Assembly (NCBI RefSeq): GCF_963675165.1
Contig: NC_087389.1
Location: 5,120,120-5,184,119, forward strand
Direction of reading: 5' to 3'
Source: Halichondria panicea
Taxonomy: Eukaryota > Porifera > Demospongiae > Suberitida > Halichondriidae
Length of the DNA stretch: 64,000 nt
The notes beneath the pieces were generated by a model. The model had not been told where the DNA came from, did no database searches, and was given only the letters and a program-made list of their open reading frames with translations. The translations under genes and the position numbers were made by a program. Of this stretch, positions 42,501-52,292 are shown piece by piece. Positions within the stretch are counted from its first letter, which is position 1; each line of letters starts with the position of its first letter.

Positions 42501-43728
42501 TGACTACGGTGTCGCTATTTTCCCACTAGTACTGATAATCGTTATTTGGCTGGTCGTAAGTTTAGTGGGCAGGTGCAACTTGGGAAGGGAAAGAAATCGA
42601 GCTCTACACACTCTTGTAGGAAATAGCGAAACAAGTACCAGTCAAAAAATTGGAGAATCAGTGAAGAAAATTGTCTCTCACAATTTTATTAACGCTTTTG
42701 TTGGATTCATCTATCTATCTTACACCAAGATGAGCCTTGCCGCCACTCTCACCTTGACAACGGTTGGAATATTCGATAAAAACGGAACCTACGTGACCTC
42801 TCCACGTCTGATGTACTACGCTGGACAGTACTACTTTGGGCAACAGGAATATATTCTTCCGTATGGTCTAATAGCAATTATTGTGTACATGTTCGTCATT
42901 GTGCTGCCATTTGTTCTGTTAGGTGGTCTAGATTTCGTCAATTGGCTCACTGGTCTGGAAAAGTGTGTTTTACTGAGAAAATTGTGGCCCAGTCTGAAAA
43001 TAAATTCTTTCTTAGATGCGATGCGTGATTGTTACCGACCCAATCGACAGTATTTTGCTGGAATGTACTTTCTCTTTCGACTAGTAATGCTAATGATTTT
43101 CGCCTTCTCCTCCAATCTACTCACACAAGTCCTGTGTCAGTTGCTGTTCATTATCTTCATGATTATCGTGGTTGCAATAATGCTACCTTACAAAAATATG
43201 CTTCACAATTTTATCGATATTCTACTCTTCCTCAACATGGCAGCAATTACCCTCATTTCAATCTATCTCTACTCCGCTCCCTCTGAAAATGGCAGCACCG
43301 ACCCCATTGAAATCCACATTTTCGGTGTCATTTTAATATGGTTGCCAATGGTATATCTATTCATCTATCTCTGCTTATTTTGTGTACGAAAAACAAGAAG
43401 GTATAAAAATGCCACGGAGAAGTTTCTGGCCCATCGTGCAGTTCTTTTCTTGTACGAACATTTCTCAAATTTAGAGCTTTACAGAGAGATACAACAACGA
43501 GGTAGGGTTCGTACCGCCACCAATGCTAGGGGCAACAACGGAGTGTACGGAGATCTAGCTGATAATGGGGAAGTGCTGACTGAGTCGATGATACTGTTGA
43601 ATCGAGCAGAGGAGGTTAATACATACCGACCGAAAGTTACCAAGTCTACTGTGTTTGAGGCACATGGCACAAGTGGTGTGGCTGACGTTCAGTGTCGGTA
43701 TGGGACCAACGAGACCAATGATAAGTAA
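39553..43728 (+). CDS. Beta-helix multi-pass membrane protein, gene 5
   Basis: 1391 residues from the ATG at 39553 (MKALLSILCLFSLYRLV signal peptide). The frame is open upstream to 39487, but the leader differs by small indels in genes 6 and 7 and is broken by a stop in gene 7, so the MKALL start is the conserved one. The beta-helix runs to about residue 600; YPGYPFQLDI and DDLNHDVT near 660; CPIGY and CECIG near 763; NRTGTLCGECLEGYS near 845; about nine membrane segments from 881 to 1277 with DAMRDCYRPNRQYFAGMYFLFR; tail with ESMILLNRAEE, combining an acidic dileucine and the RAEE box. Residues about 75-285 are nearly the same as gene 4 at DNA level despite opposite orientation; the rest is much more diverged. 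It is a near-copy of genes 6 and 7. Confidence 0.9.
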   Translation: MKALLSILCLFSLYRLVTLSDYDHVIHVDPNNPNSTNNSTCYDSEQVPCADINFALAFPDRQTSTIYILSSDANHKLAYNATTTMFTEGSQIAFVGDNGTATVECMEGAGLAFINSTNINITGVSFLYCGAWRPSTSSNFTSNTLQLISIRVGLYFYNCRNVNMSRMSVSNSTNAVGVVMYSVAGENYIGYSHFDNNGIRESNKNESGGGGFAVEFNYCKPGDDTCGENNTQTKNNSEAVYTFENCSFINNRAIDQSGQNRGGVSILPNNKTHSSLGRGGGLSLYFKGEAEANNFTIKNCVFHGNNANWGGGLCVQYADHSIQNRINVTNTTFEANHCFSDHRHSGETGGGALVSSPVRYDVKRDILERNEIFFIDCVFTDNRAVTGGALAFVYTLQRQSHYNQLFQANILNSMFKMNSARLGSAISVDHEYFYHQGQEGHITITDCTFDSNKIVYTDPKNPYSIGIGAVYISEVPATFQGSTEFLNNDASALALVGTRISFAENSTTNFTANSGSNGGAITLLGVSSMLIGANAYMHFENNVASRFGGAIYNSYTGKEDFRSSVKCFIQYDYPFSDPKSWNAQFVFKNNSAGKLGNSIYSTTILPCSWTEDFQVQPEIAQSIFCWNESIWRYEGSNCTLQIYTAARKFTNVTTVKVYPGYPFQLDINATDDLNHDVTIDTIYTALVKNGTAAIDPQYAYVADGSLGITGQGGQNVTLQLEVAGNRDWRIEIELVIERCPIGYTEQTPLIDVPSNQTDMLKETTCECIGRHELNTFRGNLICNKADMTSKIRNGFWIGYVKNVPGLPNDTLYMGRLILKNISESILTLKDSHFSESNDTQCSYANRTGTLCGECLEGYSVAVNSYTYDCIPCIHGNNDTNLAKNAVIYIALTYVPYLILFLLIIFLNINLMSGYLSGFILYAQLIGSGVLELTIDRLPSQEYAYYLQKIYRMSYGVFNLNSFSGILPPFCLSENSNTLGVISLDYGVAIFPLVLIIVIWLVVSLVGRCNLGRERNRALHTLVGNSETSTSQKIGESVKKIVSHNFINAFVGFIYLSYTKMSLAATLTLTTVGIFDKNGTYVTSPRLMYYAGQYYFGQQEYILPYGLIAIIVYMFVIVLPFVLLGGLDFVNWLTGLEKCVLLRKLWPSLKINSFLDAMRDCYRPNRQYFAGMYFLFRLVMLMIFAFSSNLLTQVLCQLLFIIFMIIVVAIMLPYKNMLHNFIDILLFLNMAAITLISIYLYSAPSENGSTDPIEIHIFGVILIWLPMVYLFIYLCLFCVRKTRRYKNATEKFLAHRAVLFLYEHFSNLELYREIQQRGRVRTATNARGNNGVYGDLADNGEVLTESMILLNRAEEVNTYRPKVTKSTVFEAHGTSGVADVQCRYGTNETNDK

Positions 43729-43841
43729 CCTAGTAACGTGTTGTGTATGGCTAAGCTATGGACACAAAGTTATAATAGTATATTGATTAATGATTGCTGC
43801 TGTTTATGATTACAATAATTTTTCTCAACGTATTGCTTATA

Positions 43842-43847
43842 ATTAAA
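43842..43847 (+). promoter_or_regulatory. Possible polyadenylation signal of gene 5
   Basis: ATTAAA about 115 bases after the stop codon, in sequence that is also kept after gene 6. It is a common variant of the animal polyadenylation signal. Weak evidence on its own. Confidence 0.35.
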
Positions 43848-44039
43848 AATGTATACATGTACAGTAATTATGATTTTGTATCGTTTATTTTTGTATATAC
43901 AACAATTACAATTATGTGCTGCTAATAATAATTATAAACACAAATTGAACGTGTTGAAGTCATATATACAAATAGATCGAGATGAAGTTTATAACAGCAA
44001 AATTATGTTTTATAGTCGAATATAATTATAATCAATGTG

Positions 44040-44420
44040 CAGATAGCTCAGCCCACTCTGCTTCTGCTCTTCGAAGCACATAATTATAGCACCAGTACCA
44101 CTACTAGCGCTAGCGGCAGTGTCCGAGGAATTGCTCTGTAAATAATTGATTATTGTATATTTACAAGTGGATTATAGGATCACTTAATTAATACACAAAA
44201 ATAACTATAGTCTATGACTAAAGTATACTATAAACACTAGAATATTATACCTCATAATTACTATCAGTAGCTGCAGAGCAACATGCATAAATATGCGCTT
44301 TCCGACACACCTGATTTATTTATTTAGCTTTGCTCAGATCTATATAATATTAAACTCACCATCCATGGAGCTTAAATCCTTACAATTTCAATGGCTCTCC
44401 AACCTTTCATTGATCCTTGA
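44040..44420 (-). pseudogene. Remnant ends of a minus-subfamily gene
   Basis: The 3' block CAGCCCACTCTGC at about 44049 is followed within 50 bases by the 5' coding end of a minus-subfamily gene (CACTACTAGCGCTAGCGGCAGTGTCCGAGG), its TTTACAG-type acceptor, the intron, the CTCACCATGGAGCTTAA donor/exon 1 region (about 44356) and the CTCTCCAACCTTTCATTGATCC promoter block. The start codon is changed (CAT to AAT on the plus strand). Thus the whole body, about 4 kb, has been lost, leaving both ends. The same remnant is at 56806-57190. Confidence 0.75.
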
Positions 44421-44788
44421 GCAGCTGTACTGTACTGTACTGCAGGGCTGTAAGAACCAGGGGGGCTGGGGGGCAACTGCCCCCCTGGTTTTCAGACAGT
44501 AAAATGGGGTGGGGCTCCTCTGCAGAGCCAGCAGATCACAGTCCTGATATTTTAGTGCCTTTTAATCTGGTTAAATGCATGTGGTTTGTTGCAACAACAC
44601 TGTACAGTAATGGGTCTGGATAATAATTATGTCAATAAAGGAAAAAAGTGCCCCAAGTATATAGGAGAGCTTTAATGCTCGTCGGCACTATACCTCTCCT
44701 ATATACTATGATGCATTTTTATGCATTAAACAATTTCCCCAGGTATATATAGGAGAGCATTAATGTCCATTGGCATTAAAGCTCTCCT

Positions 44789-45642
44789 TTAGATCCCATT
44801 TGAGTGTATTTAGCAGGGAACTATGAGCTATAGTACCGGTACTATAGATTGCTCTGGGCTACAAACTACAACATTGTACATTGTATTGTGATTTACAAGA
44901 AGATACACATGTAATAACATATTGTAGCTAGATACTTTGTCTAGTAATATAATAACAGAACTAGAATGAAAGAGAGAAGCTCTAGTTTCTTTTTTTGGCT
45001 TTGTTCGAATGTAGTAGGAGACGCTCCTTTTTTGGGCAGTGTGCTGTTCTTTTTTGCTGCAAGGCTGCATGGGGGAGGAGCTGGATGTATGGAAGTGCTG
45101 GGATTCTAGCTTTGGCTTCTTCATAAAGTTCCTTTCGCTTTGTTCAAGAGTAGTATAGGAGCCGCTCATTTGCTGGGCTTGTTTGCTGCAAATTATAGCT
45201 TATAGGTGTCTTCCTTTCGCTTTGTGAGAGTAGTAAGAGCCGCTGGTTTCTTAATTGGGAAGTGTGCTGGGCTTGTTTGCTGCAAAACTGGGGGAGGAGC
45301 TGGATGTTTCCGTTTTGTGGGTGGAGCTAGGACTATCAAACTGAGGTGGAGGAACAGGGTTGACTTGAATAGAGACCACAGATTTAGTAGAGACACAGAG
45401 ATGCCAACTTCAGATATTAGTTTTCAAAAGAATAATGATGCAGTTGCTAGGTTGGCTGATATAGGTTGACTGTTGCTAAGCTAGTGCATTTCTAGTAGCC
45501 AATAGGTTTTGGGATCTAAATCAGTTAGAACATGTGCATTCGGTATCTATGGTTATAGTGTCCCTCATCCCTCGGGCTAAAGCCCTCGAGCTTTGGGACA
45601 CTATAACACATAGATACCTCATGCCCATGTTCTAACCATAAC
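44789..45642. mobile_element. Insertion in the left terminal repeat of the Mutator-like element
   Basis: The left terminus matches the inverse of the right terminus up to CTCTCCT (44788) and resumes with ATATGATTATAG (45643), so about 850 bp were inserted. It contains three imperfect direct repeats (about 44998-45089, 45131-45195, 45213-45306; shared GCTTTG, GAGCCGCT, TTTGCTGCAA and GGGGGAGGAGCTGGATG) and a fold-back at its right end. No gene recognised; the apparent frame at 45206-45469 is just repeat sequence. Confidence 0.7.
45524..45636. repeat. 113-bp fold-back element
   Basis: The arms start GTTAGAACATG and end CATGTTCTAAC. The inner arms GGTTATAGTGTCCC and GGGACACTATAAC pair as well, with a GC-rich loop containing CCCTCGGGCTAAAGCCCTCG. 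It has the form of a MITE or fold-back element at the end of the insertion. Confidence 0.8.
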
Positions 45643-46150
45643 ATATGATTATAGAAAACATTTAATGCTCGGCACTAAATCTCTCCTATAATAATATGGG
45701 ATACGCTTAATGCTCGGCACTAAGTCTCTCCTATAATAATATGGATAATGTGTAATGATTGAGGGCACTAAATGTCTCCTATAATAATATGGGAGGTTCT
45801 TAATGACTGAGGGCACTAATACTCGGAATGATAATTATGGTGTGCCCAGCACTAAAGCTCTCCTATAATAATAATTATGGACAATGCCTAATGTCTGGGG
45901 GCACTAAGTCTCTCCTATAATAATATGGGATATATGCTTAATGATTGAGGGCACTAAGTCTTCCCTGCATGAAGCAAACATGGGAGATATAGCCCACCAA
46001 AAGGTGTTAATGTAAAATGATATGAGGCGCTTACATTAGTTAATGAAGGTGCTAATGTTTATAAATTAGTTGCTTCATTTCTTATCTATCAAATCCACCA
46101 ACTCATGATCACTAGCTCATTCATGAAAAAAGATACTAGTACTGTATGAA

Positions 46151-47831
46151 AGGCTGTATTCAGAGTGCAGTTGGAGAAGAGAATGCCAACAAAGTGGTGA
46201 AAGGTTACCAAGTAAGCCAACGAATTGGACTATATAATTATTATGTTTTATTGTTACTTTCTATGTACGTGTAGGTGCACTCTGTAAGAAGAGTCAGCGA
46301 AAGAGTTAACAAGTCACGGCACATAATGCTTTCACTACCATGCATCGCTTATGCCATTCCCAACCTTGACTCAAAACCACATGTAGAGGCTTTATTCAAA
46401 GTTTTATGTGGTGGCGAACCACTCTCATCAGCCGTACAAATCTTGGACGAGTCAGCACTGTTGAAAGACTACAGCTTGGAACATAAGCCAAGCGATTGGA
46501 GGGCAAGCAAAAACTGGTGGATGAGACCAAACCACTTGAGTGAGTTGAATGAGCATACGTATAATTATAATTTGACATGAATTATCAGCATGTACATTTA
46601 ACTATGTTTTTAAACAGGAATGCTCTCTCCATGTTACTGCCTGATGGATCCTGACACTTTCAGGGAGTTACCTAGCTCAACAAACGCGATAGAATCACAC
46701 AATCGATTTGGCAAACCTACTCACCTACTTCCTTTAAAAGGAGCTATGATGGCCACGCGTATAGGGAGGATATGGCAGAAGGCATAGAGATTATAGCAAA
46801 GAGAAAAGGTCTCTCTACATCATTTGACAGCCCTTCAGAAAGTGCACGTTCCAAGAGGACAGACCAGCAAAACCGAGCTCGTCGAAAGAGACTGCACACA
46901 GATAATGACCCAGAAGGTCCTCCCGACAGAAAACGTGCATTCAATTCAGGTGATCATACACCAACAGGTCACAAGAAAACAAGACACAGTTTTAAGTTAG
47001 CAGACAGCAGCAACAAGAGAAAATCAGGTTGGTACTAAGACGATGGGGCAAAGTGTATTATATATAATTATAGTAGATCGATCTAACATGATTTATAATT
47101 ATGCATATAGGAGGGTGGTGTGCAAACAATTAAGAGAGTACACTTTAAATCATTTATGTATATAATTATAGGTATAGTTAACATGTAGAATTTATTCAGA
47201 CTGAGTTATTTTTATGCAGATAAAATTCTGATCTCGGATAGTCCTCCAACACCCACCGAGTATTGGATTTCAGTTCTGAAACTTACGAACAATGATAGGT
47301 CGATACTACTGAATACTAAAAGGAGGCTATACTCACTGACAAGCACATGGATGCTTGTCTAAACACCCTATCAAAGCAATTCCCTGGTATTCCAGATCCT
47401 CAGACAGCTCTCCTTGCCCAACTTCCAGGATCTCTTAAAGCCGCCCAACAAAAATCGATGTTCTTTCACAATTTTTCTGGTCATTGGGCACTGTCAAGTC
47501 TTAGCAGTGGCATCGTCTTCCTCTTCGATTCCCTTCTGCCAAAGGAGCTCGACCTGAAGTTAAAAGAGCAGATGCTGTCGCTCTATGGAAAATGCCTGGT
47601 ATACAAAGACCATATGTACAGCACCAAAAGAGCAGCAAGGACTGTGGGTGCTTTGCAATCGCCTTTTGTGTGTCATTGTTATATGGGGAAGATCCTTCGA
47701 GTTTGCTGTTTAACCAGAAGGAGATGCGAGGACACATATTCAGCTGCTTAACACAGGAAAGCTTTCTACCTTTCCCTGCATGTGCCCTGACGAAGAAAGC
47801 AAGACGTCCTCTTGAACTATGCCTTGATTAG
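46151..47831 (+). pseudogene. MULE transposase C-terminal part plus ULP1-like protease, broken
   Basis: The inferred exons join in phase. About 46151-46211 (KVVKGYQ) joins across GTAAGC..TAG to 46275-46539 (VHSVRRVSERVN ... NWWMRPNHL), then to 46618 onward (MLSPCYCLMDPDTF, STNAIESHNR). A 2-base insertion near 46758 shifts the frame to a basic linker (AEGIEIIAKRKG ... RRKRLHTDNDPEGPPDRKR) to 47027. This joins to 47220 onward (DKILISDSPPTPTEYW). Another shift near 47320 leads to a ULP1/C48-like protease: His in SGHWALSS and Asp in LFDS, and after one more shift near 47590 the Gln/Cys part SSKDCGCFAIAF, ending at 47831. The catalytic His, Asp and Cys are visible but in different frames. The transposase family is inferred from the GYQVH, WW and TNAIESHNR features. 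Confidence 0.7.
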
Positions 47832-48725
47832 TTTTTGACATTGATAGTTAAATTGTCCCTTCTTCACCATACAAATTTGAAGCATAATTAATGATTGTTG
47901 TTAGTGCAAACAGGATAAATTCTCTCCTATAGTTATTTAGGAGAGACTTAGTGCCCTCAGATATTAAGCATACCCCATATTATTATAGGAGAGACTTAGT
48001 GCCCCAGACATTAGGCATTGTCCATATTATTATAGGAGAGCTTTAGTGCTGGGCACACCATATATATCATTCCTATAGTCATAATAATTATAGGAAAGGT
48101 TTAATGCAAGGGGCATTGCATCCTTCCTAAAGTAATATAGGAGAGTATTAGTGCCCTCAGTCATTAAGAACCTCCAATATTATTATAGGAGAGACTTAGT
48201 GCCGAGCATTAAGCGTATCCCATATTACTATAGGAGAGATTTAGTGCCGAGCATTAAATGTTTCCTATAGTCATATAGGAGAGCTTTAATGCCAATGGAC
48301 ATTAATGCTCTCCTATATACCTGGGGAAATTGTTTAATGCACATGCATTATAAAAATGCCTCATAGTATATAGGAGAGGTATAGTGCCGACGAGCATTAA
48401 AGCTCTCCTATATACTTGGGGCACTTTTTTCATTTAGTGACATTCTGTACGGAACTACAGTAACTAATGTAAGTTGATCCACATGCAGCTGAAATTTATA
48501 TAGCTAGAGCTCACTATGGCACAAGGAGTATATATTCATTCTTTTTTCTCTTCAGTATACCTCAGCCTGCTCACGATGAAGAAGGTAGGCAAACTAAGGC
48601 CTTATTTCTTACGAAGCTCGCCCAGCGTCTATTCTTACTTTATATACATGCACAAGTCGCTATAACTGATTCGCTTGACTTTGAAGCAGTTGCTCGTGAC
48701 TTTGCTTCCACTAACACACATTAAA

Positions 48726-49578
48726 CTAGTGTTCAAGCTGGCGCTGTGCTAATGCCTCTCGCCATGTTTTTGCTTTCGCTCAAAAGTATTAGAGTGTTAT
48801 CTATAATGAATTTTATATTAAAGTTAGCTTATCTATATAAAGTCACTGAGAAGAAAAGACTTATTTACATGCATCTATTGTAAGTTGTTATTTATTGTAT
48901 TATGTGGCTTACCAGGACATCAAGAAAAAAGAAAATTGATTCTTCCAGGATCTGTAGTTCAGTGTATATAATATCTAAGAAGAAAAGACCTGTGTACATG
49001 CATATTGTTATCTATATTGTTATATGGTAGTGTTTTGTGGCTTACCAGGCCCTCAAGACAAAGATGATTCTGCCAGGAGGATCTGGATCTGGATCTTGGA
49101 TATTATTTTCTCACACATGGGGAATGAGCGCGCATGCGCATTACATCCACAGGAATAATTAAAGGGTGTGTCCAAAGAGATCAATTTCACAAATGGCTAC
49201 TGCTAGCTAGCTGTTTTAACAGATATTTTCTGAGTATTGTAGCTAACAAAAAGCTAGCGCTTTAGTGCAAGGCTAACTCATATGTTGAATAGAAAGTTTG
49301 TGAGGACAGATGATGCTATGAAAGATTCTGAAGAGACTGCAACAGCCTTCAATGTGAGTCAAACTAGCCATAACTCGAGAAAGAAGCTTTAGTTTGCTAA
49401 TCCACGAATCAAAATCCAAGAGAACGTGGCTAGAAGCCTATAGAAGCTGTTAGTTTTCGTCGCATTGTAACCGTTGAGCAGTTATAGCTGGAATACACAC
49501 ACACACACACAGACAGACAGACAGACACACACACAGTCAGCTTTACCGTATCCCTCGTGCGGCTACGCCTCGAGGCAT
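48726..49578. mobile_element. 853-bp insertion absent from unit 2
   Basis: At the matching site after gene 6 (about 57627-57632) the sequence runs ACACACGTTAAATAAACTATT without interruption. The insert holds two direct repeats of about 110 bp (48843-48955 and 48975-49080; shared AGAAGAAAAGAC, GTGGCTTACCAGG, CCAGGA) and a CA/CAGA microsatellite, and ends with CCTCGTGCGGCTACGCCTCGAGG. Only about 2 bp are duplicated at the joint. Class unknown. Confidence 0.6.
49494..49537. repeat. CA and CAGA microsatellite
   Basis: CA dinucleotides surround a run of CAGA tetramers. A simple repeat within the 853-bp insertion. Confidence 0.9.
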
Positions 49579-50537
49579 AATAAACTATTTTGCTATAGCT
49601 CACATGCAGATTATGTAAAAAATTCGCCTCCGGCGAGATGGGAGGGGAAAGCTCCCCCTCCCGTACCCACCCCCTGTGTCGCAAGGAGAGGGTCCATTTC
49701 TTTTTCTGCCCCCCCCCCCCACCTAAAAATCTTCCTACGGCCCTGTATGTATAGCATGCAGTGCAGTCTACACAACACACTACCATCGACTTGTCATAGG
49801 CGTGGGCTCCCCCCCATTTCAGGGCCCCCCGGGCCGTAAAACGCTATCGATTTTGGGACCCCCACGGCCTATTTCACTAGCGCCGCTTCAGCGCTTCCCT
49901 TCCTCCACTCGCATGCGCATGCGCACCGAAGCATAATAATATTCATAATCATAATTATCCTTACTGTGGGTTACAAATGTGGTTACAGCCAAGTTACACA
50001 GAATATTGCTAAAAGGACTGTAACAACCCTCTGCACTGCCTCTACTATACAGATACATCTGATCATTTGGATTTTATAAGGTTAGTAGTTTTGTTGCATT
50101 TATTGCTGACTGCTAGCTGAGCTGCTTGTCTATAAAGTCTTTAATACAAGATATGAAGCCAATTTATGCAGAAATGATGTAGATTCTAGTGCTGAGTTGA
50201 AGTGTTTTATTGATGAGGTATTAAGCATGGACTGTGTTATTGCTGTGATTGGACAGGGTCGTAAGAAGATGGGGGGGGGGCAGAAAATATAAATGTCACT
50301 GGGCAAAGTGGCGGGGTCCAGGAGGGGGATTTTCGCCCGCCTCGCCAGAGGCGCATTTTTAATGTTCTCAGAGATTTTAAAAACAGGTGAAAGATTCATA
50401 AAATCTTCATGGTTATAAATGAAATAATCTACATAATTATTAGTCTGAAAACCAGGGGGGGGCTCTGCCCCTGCTTCTTACGGTCATAACAGATGCACGT
50501 GCATGGAGGTAGAATCATACTAGATATCTATTAATAG

Positions 50538-51263
50538 CAGGGGCGGATCCAGGGGGTGGTTTTGAGGAGCTGAAGCCCCCCTTTTGAAAAACTACCTATA
50601 TGTATTGCTAGTCTGAGGTTACAACAATTTTGCCACCAACCTTGTTACTTATGCATCTGCATGTAGACTCACTGACTTAAGAGATGCTAGACAACAGCCA
50701 AGTCTAGCTACTAAGAGTATAAAGGATGTAGGCTAGCTAGCTGGACATACTAGCTAGCTAGCTATAGCTAGCTAGAACTAATAAAGGTCAACTACTGCTG
50801 TTGCTGAGTCAGCTCCTTGTGCAATGTTTTGTAGCCTCATATCCCAGGCCTGCCTTCCTAGGCCTTGTGAAGGAGGCTATTGTGCATGCTGTTGAGCTGC
50901 AACATGGAGCAGATCTCAGACTTTTTCAGCTAGTTGCAAGGAAGCAGCCTTACCTCCTCTCACTCTCAGTGCAGTCTGGGTAGGCATTGTGATTCTTTCA
51001 TGTACCAAGAGTACATGAATGTAGATGTAACATCTACAGTATACATCCTTTTGTTGATTAGAACGAGTTTTTTGTTTCATATTCAGTATTCACTTATTAA
51101 TATGACAGTTCAAAGGTAAAAGTGTGAGCAAATTGTAAAAAGCAAAAAATGTCGCCTCCGGCGAGGCGGGAGGGGGATGCTCCCCCTCCCATACCCACCC
51201 TCGTACGGGGCTTTGCCCCTTTCTATTAGCCCCCCCTTTTCATTTTTCCTGGATCCTCCCCTG
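50538..51263. mobile_element. hAT-like element (CAGGGGCGGATCCAGG ends)
   Basis: The left end CAGGGGCGGATCCAGG is mirrored by CCTGGATCCTCCCCTG at the right. AATAG is repeated at both flanks. The matching place in unit 2 (about 58530) is uninterrupted apart from slight change. The CAGGGGCGGATCCAGG form is typical of short hAT-type elements in animal genomes. No transposase; the small frame at 50801-50983 shows no family features. Confidence 0.75.
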
Positions 51264-52292
51264 AATAGTACAAGTGTTCAAGTAATGAAAATTTTGGGTC
51301 AACCTTAAACAAATTGCAACACAAGCTTTCTCCTATACAGAAATTTTCTAAAACGCTTGTGCTATAATCATTGTTCAATTTCGTGAGCTTTTCCCAAAAT
51401 TCAAAGTCACGTGTCCCGCATTTTCGTACAATGGGGTGCAGTGTGGTGGCTTCTCTGGGGTACTCCCATTACTATAGAGAGACTGGCCTCAAGAATACAG
51501 TCTCTAATGATGATGTTTGGGACTCACTTGATTTGTGAAGACACTACGTATGTTATATTGGCTGCACTATAATGGTTTTGTATAACCCAGAGGAGGTTGG
51601 GCACAATCACGTGCACCACCTTTTTGCTGAGCTGGCACAGCAATGGACAATGATTTCTATGTAAATTTCAGACTGAAGTAATCTGGTTACTTCGACTATA
51701 AAGTTTCCTTAACCAACCCGATCCCGGCGATTTATCAGTGCTTACTAGATTCTTGCCAGCCATGCAGTATATACCGTGCAAGATACATGCATGCATAATA
51801 GCCAGTACTGCTGAACTACCCTATATATACTGTATAGCGGGTAATTTTCGTGATGTAAAAAATTCGTTATTTTCGTGGGCAAGCTGACCTCCACAAAATT
51901 TTAACGTAGGTGTGGCTTACTGAAACGTATGAATGCAGTGCAGGCAACGAAACTAAACGAAATTTCTACTCACCGAAAATCACCGTTTTCGAGTTAAACA
52001 AATTTTTTACCACACAAAAATTACCTGCTATACAGTTATAGTCTTACTAGTCTAGCTAATCAGTTGGTCCAGCCAGACAAACAGACACACAGCTGGATGC
52101 ATGCATGCATGATGCATGCATGCAGCTGTAAGCAGATCATGAGAGCATTTCCAAAGTTGGTGTTGAAGAATAGTGGGGTGCGTGTATAGGGGTAGCATGC
52201 TGTCTATAAGACACTATGTTAGTGGCGGCACTATAATGGCTTTGTATAACAATAAGTGTTTCTCCATGCATGCATGCAGCTGTAAGCAGATC
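51264..52292. promoter_or_regulatory. Upstream and leader region of gene 6
   Basis: This contains an older copy of the leader (about 51475-51600, CTGGCCTCAAGAATACAG to CACTATAATGG), a MITE (51828-52037), a truncated copy of the start region (about 52105-52160, with GCAGCTGTAAGCAGATCATGAGAGCATT) and the working leader. It aligns with about 58540-60909 before gene 7. Confidence 0.45.
51828..52037. mobile_element. MITE with ACTGTATAGC termini
   Basis: ACTGTATAGCGGGTAATTTT at the left pairs with AAAAATTACCTGCTATACAG at the right, about 210 bp in all, AT-rich, flanked by TA. A copy at 60428-60640 lies in the same place of unit 2, so it predates the duplication; that copy has lost its right end. 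Confidence 0.75.

Larger units (their letters stand above)
44611..48455. mobile_element. Mutator-like transposon with ULP1-type protease
   Basis: A 3845-bp element. The 8-bp sequence TACAGTAA flanks it (44603-44610 and 48456-48463) and is single at the matching place after gene 6 (57372-57379), which fixes both boundaries. The inverted termini extend about 500 bp, starting near ATGTCA-ATAAA-GGAAAAAAGTGCCCC, and consist largely of short repeats with CTCTCCTATA and AATGCTCGGCACTAA motifs. Inside are remains of a transposase and a ULP1-like protease on the plus strand. Long terminal inverted repeats, 8-bp duplication and a MULE-like transposase point to the Mutator superfamily. Broken reading frames mean this copy is not autonomous. 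Confidence 0.88.
48464..50530. other. Spacer of duplication unit 1 (after gene 5)
   Basis: This aligns with 57380-58530 after gene 6 apart from insertions. No gene recognised. At about 49620-49745 and 50254-50487 is GC-rich repeat debris with CCTCCGGCGAG and CAGGG(T)CGTAAGAAG / CTTCTTACGG ends of hAT-like character. The reading frames here are repeat-derived. Confidence 0.5.

Noticed and set aside
45206..45469. 87-residue plus-strand frame in the insert of the Mutator-like element
   Set aside because: Made of the internal direct repeats; the two sister repeats are not open in the same frame.
49474..49839. 121-residue plus-strand frame and its minus counterpart
   Set aside because: Composed of CA/CAGA microsatellite and GC-rich transposon debris; no conserved frame in unit 2.
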